Under the pieces are notes generated by a model. It ran no database searches. It saw only the letters and a program-made list of their open reading frames with translations, and was not told the DNA's origin. The position numbers and the translations under genes were made by a program. Shown in pieces: positions 59,607 to 64,000 of a DNA stretch of 64,000 nucleotides. The DNA is from Nitratidesulfovibrio sp. (GTDB lineage: Bacteria; Desulfobacterota; Desulfovibrionia; Desulfovibrionales; Desulfovibrionaceae): assembly GCF_040373385.1 (NCBI RefSeq), contig NZ_JBDXXH010000001.1:551583-615582 (forward strand), read 5' to 3'. Position 1 is the stretch's first letter, and the number at the start of each line of letters is the position of its first letter.

Positions 59607-60530
59607 TCAGGGCCGGAACAGGTCGCGCAGTATCCCGGCGAAAAATGCGGCAGCGGCGGGCACCTGCCGCCGGGCGGGCAGGGCCAGCAGCACCGGGACG
59701 GACAGGGTGGCGTGCATTCCGGGTGTATCCGTTTGGGGTGCATCCACCAGTGCGGCAGCGTCCAGCGCGCGCAGTTCACCCCGGTCCACCTCGTCGCGCA
59801 CGGCGCACAGCGGTACCACGGCCACGCCCAGCCCCGCCGCCACGCAGCGCTTGACGATGACGATGCTGGAGCATTCCAGCACGGCCCCCGGCTGCACATG
59901 GGCGGCGGCCAGGGTCTGTTCGATGGCGGGGCGCAGGCTCCACACGTGCCGGGTAAGCACCAGCGGCTGGCCCGCAAGGTCTGCCGGGGTCACCCGGGCT
60001 AGCCCGGCCAGCGGCGAGCCGGGCGCGGCGATGCATGCCAGCGGTTCCCGGCGCAGGGTTTCCATGTCCACGCCGTCGGCGGCAAAGGGGCGCCCCAGCA
60101 GCAGGGCCAGGTCCACCTCGCCGTGGCGCAGGTCCGCCGCAAGGCCGTGGCGCGAGGCCGTGGCCACATGTACCCGCGTGGACGGAAAGCGTGCGCGGAA
60201 GCGGCGTAGCGCCTCGGGCAGGCAGAGCATGCCGAGGCTTTGCGACATGCGCACGGAAAGTTCGCCGGAATCGGCATCGTGGGTGACGGCGCGGCGGGCG
60301 TCGTCGGCCATTTCGGCAATGCGCCGGGCGCGGGGCAGCAGCCGTCGACCGTGGTCGGTAAGCAACACCCGGCGGCCCGTCCGTTCGAACAGCGGGGCGC
60401 CCAGGTCTTCTTCCAGCGCGCGGATCTGCGCGGTGACGGTGGACGGGGCGTAGTGCAGCGACTCTGCCGCCTTGCGGAACGAGAGCCCGGCTGCCACGGC
60501 CAGAAAGGTCTTCAGGTGGCGGATGTCCAT
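59607..60530 (-). CDS. LysR-family transcription regulator
   Basis: The 307-residue protein has the LysR N-terminal winged helix (MDIRHLKTFLAVAAGLSFRKAAESLHYAPSTVTAQIRALEE as the pattern, residues 1-60) and a C-terminal substrate-binding domain. It is divergent from an AhpD-like and a TauE-like gene (229-base gap), the typical layout for a LysR regulator and its target operon. The ATG at 60530 is the family start; the frame extends upstream without need. Confidence 0.9.
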   Translation of the reverse strand: MDIRHLKTFLAVAAGLSFRKAAESLHYAPSTVTAQIRALEEDLGAPLFERTGRRVLLTDHGRRLLPRARRIAEMADDARRAVTHDADSGELSVRMSQSLGMLCLPEALRRFRARFPSTRVHVATASRHGLAADLRHGEVDLALLLGRPFAADGVDMETLRREPLACIAAPGSPLAGLARVTPADLAGQPLVLTRHVWSLRPAIEQTLAAAHVQPGAVLECSSIVIVKRCVAAGLGVAVVPLCAVRDEVDRGELRALDAAALVDAPQTDTPGMHATLSVPVLLALPARRQVPAAAAFFAGILRDLFRP

Positions 60531-60759
60531 GTGATGTTCCGGAAGGTGCCCCGTGTGTTGGCATGTGGAAGGGGCGCGCCGGTCGCCACAAGTCCGGTGC
60601 GGGATTGGCGCGGGGCGGCGTGGCTGTTTCGTTCGATTTTCGTGAACCGAAACTTCACGACGATTCGTTTGTCCTGCATCGTGGCACGAGATATGACGGC
60701 AGGCAAGCGTGGAGCTGCATCCTTTCGGCATTCGACAAATACGAACCAGGGAGGCCGTC

Positions 60760-61224
60760 ATGAACGACCAACTGCGCGCGCTGACCGTGCAGCGCAAACG
60801 CGCCCATTCCCGGCTTGCGGCATCGGGCGCCCCCGTGTACGCCGCGTTTCTGGACATGGAGCGGGCCGCCTACGCGGACGGCGCGCTGACGAAACGCCAC
60901 AAGGAACTGATTGCCGTGGGAATTTCCGTGGTTCTGGACTGCCGCTCGTGCATGCAGTGGCACATTGAACAGGCGGCTGCCGCCGGGGCTGACCCTGCCG
61001 AGATGTTGGAAGCGGTGGAGGTGGGCATCGAGATGGGCGGCGGACCGGCTACCGTGTCGGCCCGTTTCGCGTTGGAGGTCATGGACGAGGTGTTCGGGGC
61101 GCAGTGGCCGGAGCGGGTGAAGGCGGACATCGCCGCGCGCCGGGGCTCTGCCATGGCTGGCGTACCCGATGTCACGGCCATGGCCACGGGCACCCCTGCT
61201 CCCGGCGGCGAGGGAGCGGCATGA
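60760..61224 (+). CDS. carboxymuconolactone decarboxylase / AhpD-like protein
   Basis: The 154-residue product has the AhpD/CMD core (about residues 25-110) with LTKRHKELIAVGISVVLDCRSCMQWHIEQAAAAG: the CXXC plus downstream His is the alkylhydroperoxidase-type site. It may act in thiol-dependent peroxide reduction. A 40-residue Ala/Gly/Thr tail is extra. GGGAGG precedes the start. Its stop overlaps the TauE gene start as ATGA. Confidence 0.87.
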   Translation: MNDQLRALTVQRKRAHSRLAASGAPVYAAFLDMERAAYADGALTKRHKELIAVGISVVLDCRSCMQWHIEQAAAAGADPAEMLEAVEVGIEMGGGPATVSARFALEVMDEVFGAQWPERVKADIAARRGSAMAGVPDVTAMATGTPAPGGEGAA

Positions 61225-62105
61225 CCGATATCCTGGCGCTGGCCGCATCCGTTGTGAGCGGTCTGGCCGCCACACTGCAAGCCACCTTTCCAGCGCTCGT
61301 CGATCAGCCTGGCATGCCTGACATGCAGGACATGCGTACCATGGGGGCGGTAAGTGCGGCGGCGCTGGCCGCCGGGTTCACGCAAGGGTTTGCGGGGTTC
61401 GGCTCCACGGTCATTGCACTGCCCTTGCTGGTGGCGGTGCTGGGCCTGCGGGTGGCCGTGCCGCTGGGCTGCCTGATGGCGCTGGCCATCAACGTGGCGC
61501 TGGTGGGCCGCATGCTCGGCCATGTGCGGCGCGGACCTCTGATGGTCTTGCTGCTTACCTCGCTGCCGGGCATGGCCGTGGGCAGCAGGCTGTTGTCCGT
61601 TGCGCCCGAGGCGTGGCTGGAAGGATTGCTGGGGGCCATGGTGCTGGCGTTCACCGTGTTCGCGGCTCGCGCCGCGTCGGTAGCTGACGACGCGGGCACC
61701 CTTGCTCCACCTGCACATGCGGCAGGCTCGCCGTTGCGCCACGCCGTCACCGTGGCGGTGGGGCTGGTCAGCGGCGCGCTGGGTGCGGCGGTGGGCATCA
61801 ACGGCCCGCCCGTGGTGGCCTGGGCCATGCGCCAGGGCTGGGGACGCCACGCGCTGAAGGCCACCCTGGCCGGATATTTCCTGCTGGCGGGGGTGGGCAT
61901 CGTGGGTGCGCAGGGGCTGCACGGCGAGATCACCGGGCGGGTGCTGCTGCTGTTCTGCGCCGGACTGCCCGCGCTGGCCGCCGGACTGTACGGGGGCCAC
62001 CTGTGCTTCGGTCGCCTGGACGAGGCAGCATTTCGCAAGGTGCTGCTGGGGCTGTTCGCCGTGTCCGGCGCGGGCCTGTTGTGGCGCGCGGCGGGGCTGG
62101 GGTAG
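61221..62105 (+). CDS. TauE/SafE-family (TSUP) membrane exporter
   Basis: The 294-residue protein has about eight hydrophobic helices with the TSUP half-repeats AALAAGFTQGFAGFGSTVIALPLL and VTVAVGLVSGALGAAVGINGPPVVAWAM. TSUP proteins move sulfite, sulfoacetate or other small anions; the substrate here is unknown. Its ATG overlaps the stop of the AhpD-like gene, so both are translated together and probably controlled by the divergent LysR regulator. Confidence 0.87.
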   Translation: MTDILALAASVVSGLAATLQATFPALVDQPGMPDMQDMRTMGAVSAAALAAGFTQGFAGFGSTVIALPLLVAVLGLRVAVPLGCLMALAINVALVGRMLGHVRRGPLMVLLLTSLPGMAVGSRLLSVAPEAWLEGLLGAMVLAFTVFAARAASVADDAGTLAPPAHAAGSPLRHAVTVAVGLVSGALGAAVGINGPPVVAWAMRQGWGRHALKATLAGYFLLAGVGIVGAQGLHGEITGRVLLLFCAGLPALAAGLYGGHLCFGRLDEAAFRKVLLGLFAVSGAGLLWRAAGLG

Positions 62106-62147
62106 CGGGCCTCGTTCCCCCGGCGGGCTGCCGGGTGGAAACGATGA

Positions 62148-62175
62148 AGGCCGGGAGCGCGCACGCTCCCGGCCT
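62148..62175. terminator. bidirectional terminator between tauE-like and lctP genes
   Basis: A perfect 12-bp stem (62148-62159 with 62164-62175) and a 4-base loop, with TTTG after it on the plus strand, between convergent genes. Confidence 0.65.
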
Positions 62176-62198
62176 TTGTCGTTGTTTCTGGCGTCGGC

Positions 62199-63755
62199 CT
62201 AGTTGGGGAAGGCCCAGAACATGGTCATTACCGCGCACACGGTGGTGATCAGCACCGAGATGACGAACGCGGGCCGGATGGCCTGCGACGCCTCGCGGAT
62301 GCGGTCGATGCTGGCCGCCGCGTTCTGCAGCTTGGCGGGTGAAATGACGCTGGCAAGCCCGCCGCCGATGCCGCTGGCCGCCGCGATGACCAGCCCCGAC
62401 GCGCCGATCTTTTCGGCGGTGGACAGGTGCAGCTTGGTCAGCATGGCGATGGACGACGATTCCGAACCGCTGATGAACCCGCCCAGCAGCCCCAGGTACG
62501 GCGCCACGAAGGGGTACATCTTGCCGAACAGCGAGGCCGATGCGTCGGCCATGACGTACACCATGTTGTGCAGCGGCTGGGCCAGGGTCCAGTCTGCCCC
62601 CTTGCCGGAGTGGTTCATGACGTAGGCGATGGCGAAGAAGACCGAGGCCGACATGAACGGCCGCCCAGCGCGCTTGCCCGCCTTGACCAGCGCGGTGGAC
62701 ACCTGCTGGCGCGTGGCCTTCATGAACGGCAGCGCTGCGGCGGTGCAGACGATTACCCAGAAGTAGGCCTGCCAGAAGATGCGCAGCCGCTCCGGCGATT
62801 TGGGAATGATCTCCAGCGGCATGGACCACTGCTTGAAGGTCAGGTCGAAGAACGGCAGGAACGGCGCGTTGAGGATCAGCGAGACCACGGTCAGGATGAT
62901 CCACGGCGAGCAGGCGGCGGCCAGCGAATGACGCCGCTCGGCCGCTAGGTCCGCCTCGTTCAGCAGGCTGCGGTCGCGCAGGGGGCGGCCCGTCAGGCGG
63001 ATGTACAGCATCAGCGCCACGATGACGGTCAGCCCGGCGGCGATGCCGGTGATGGTCACAAGCCCCAGCTTGGCCATGAGGATGGCCACCACACCGGCGG
63101 TCAGGCCCGCGATGAGCGCAGGCACGATGCCTTCGCGTACCATCTTCATGCCACCGGCAAGGTACAGCATGCCGAGGGCGATGCAGGTCGAGATGGCGGG
63201 CATGAACCGGGCGAAGTAGCCGCCCACTTCCGTCACCGGCAGGCCCACGAAGTTGGCGTAGACCACGGCGGGGATGCCCAGCAGGGCGTAGGTGCACAGC
63301 GCGTCGTAGCCCAGCGCGGGCAGGATGATGGCCGCGAAGGTGGAATAGCCCAGCGCCAGCATGATGGGCGGCAGGATGGACACCGTCACCGCACCCAGCG
63401 AGGTGAGCAGGATGCCGAAACCCACGTTGATCAGCATGATCTGCACGGCCTGCTGGCCGGGGGCCACGCTTTTCATCAGCGCCACCACGCGGGACACGGC
63501 CCCGGTTTCCTGCATGACGGTGATCTGCAGGATGCTGGCGGACATGACCAGGGCGATGGGCAGCGAGGCCACAAGGCCCGCCACGCTGGACAGCAGGATG
63601 ACCGTGGGCGCGGTGTCGAAGTACAGCCAGGCGATGGCGGCGGCCACGGCCCAGCCGATGTACCCGGCGGTGTCTGCCGCCACCCGGTACACGAGCAGCA
63701 GCACGAAAATGGCGATGACGGGCATGAAGGCAAGCAGAACGGACAGGGCATACAT
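62199..63755 (-). CDS. lctP: LctP-family L-lactate permease
   Basis: The 518-residue product has about 13 membrane helices and LctP family motifs: PTVILLSSVAGLVASLPIALVMSASILQITVMQETGAV near the N-terminus, LPALGYDALCTYALLGIPAVVYANFVGLPV and GLLGGFISGSESSSIAMLTKLH. It imports lactate with protons; lactate is the standard electron donor of these bacteria. The ATG at 63755 is the family start; AGGAGG lies 12 bases upstream. Upstream 63756-64000 holds only its leader. Confidence 0.92.
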   Translation of the reverse strand: MYALSVLLAFMPVIAIFVLLLVYRVAADTAGYIGWAVAAAIAWLYFDTAPTVILLSSVAGLVASLPIALVMSASILQITVMQETGAVSRVVALMKSVAPGQQAVQIMLINVGFGILLTSLGAVTVSILPPIMLALGYSTFAAIILPALGYDALCTYALLGIPAVVYANFVGLPVTEVGGYFARFMPAISTCIALGMLYLAGGMKMVREGIVPALIAGLTAGVVAILMAKLGLVTITGIAAGLTVIVALMLYIRLTGRPLRDRSLLNEADLAAERRHSLAAACSPWIILTVVSLILNAPFLPFFDLTFKQWSMPLEIIPKSPERLRIFWQAYFWVIVCTAAALPFMKATRQQVSTALVKAGKRAGRPFMSASVFFAIAYVMNHSGKGADWTLAQPLHNMVYVMADASASLFGKMYPFVAPYLGLLGGFISGSESSSIAMLTKLHLSTAEKIGASGLVIAAASGIGGGLASVISPAKLQNAAASIDRIREASQAIRPAFVISVLITTVCAVMTMFWAFPN

Positions 63756-64000
63756 GGGGTGCTGGACCTCCTCGTGAAATGTTCTTACCGGTCCCGGCGG
63801 CGTGGCACCGCTGCCGGAACGTGTCCGGTGCGGCGTGCCGATGCGGGCCGGTCGGCCCGTCGGGTCCGGCATCCCGTGCCTGCGGCGGCCATGGGGCGAC
63901 GCCTGCCGCTGGCGGGGTGCGCGGGCCGGGGTGGCCGAATCCTCGTGGTCATGTCCCTTTCCTCCGTCTGTCGGTCATGGTCGCCGCGCGGCATGAAAAA
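63756..64000. other. lctP upstream region to the window edge
   Basis: No gene is supported. Open frames are proline/arginine-rich. The AGGAGG ribosome site of lctP is at 63767-63772, and another purine-rich site occurs near 63960, possibly belonging to sequence beyond the edge. Confidence 0.4.

Overview
The window is high-GC chromosomal DNA from a sulfate-reducing member of the Desulfovibrionaceae (Desulfovibrio/Nitratidesulfovibrio type). The evidence is a stand-alone dsrC, a futalosine-pathway menaquinone cluster, a CbiD/CbiF/CbiET-type corrinoid operon, an LctP lactate permease, a tri-haem cytochrome c peroxidase and a Lap-type adhesin secretion operon. No rRNA, CRISPR array, insertion sequence, integrase or prophage was found. 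The genes look like ordinary chromosome, mostly in short operons.

Layout. 0-5.7 kb: two small hypothetical genes, dsrC (minus), a 1-kb leader region with opposed promoters, hrcA-grpE, an EamA permease and a small membrane protein. 5.9-11.7 kb: a DUF429 protein, then mqnA, mqnC and mqnE (minus), with mqnD divergent. 11.9-19.2 kb: an orphan periplasmic binding protein; RNase Y; 6S RNA directly downstream of zapB-zapA; glmU; a small HAD protein; a second orphan binding protein. 19.2-22.3 kb: a Tat-exported multicopper-oxidase homologue that has lost most copper ligands, and a ferredoxin. 22.4-27.1 kb: cbiD - cbiET - orphan binding protein - cobM, overlapping head to tail. 27.2-29.3 kb: a MauE-like membrane protein, a rhodanese lipoprotein and a cysteine-rich redox protein. 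29.3-35 kb: a quinone oxidoreductase, an unrecognised 1019-residue protein with a PHP-like segment and a membrane region, and a DapF-like racemase. 35.4-40.4 kb: a complete branched-chain amino acid ABC importer. 40.7-49.3 kb: a Lap-type operon (ABC exporter, adaptor, LapG-like protease, and a membrane sensor ending in a degenerate HD-GYP domain where LapD would be expected). 49.5-57.2 kb: ArsC-like phosphatase, chemoreceptor, TrmJ, DUF456 protein between two related palindromes, phenylacetate-CoA ligase and a DUF1786 protein. 57.6-64 kb: tRNA-Leu(GAG), tri-haem peroxidase, a LysR regulator divergent from an AhpD-like/TauE pair, and LctP.

The most interesting points are: (1) the inactive-looking HD-GYP protein in the Lap operon, a likely c-di-GMP receptor built on a different scaffold from LapD; (2) the copper-ligand-free multicopper oxidase homologue; (3) the 1019-residue PHP-like membrane protein; (4) a family-3 binding protein translationally coupled inside the corrinoid operon; (5) period-9 minisatellites at many loci, both intergenic and in frame inside conserved enzymes; (6) a well-supported 6S RNA. 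Every function is assigned by reading motifs and family resemblance. No database search was run.
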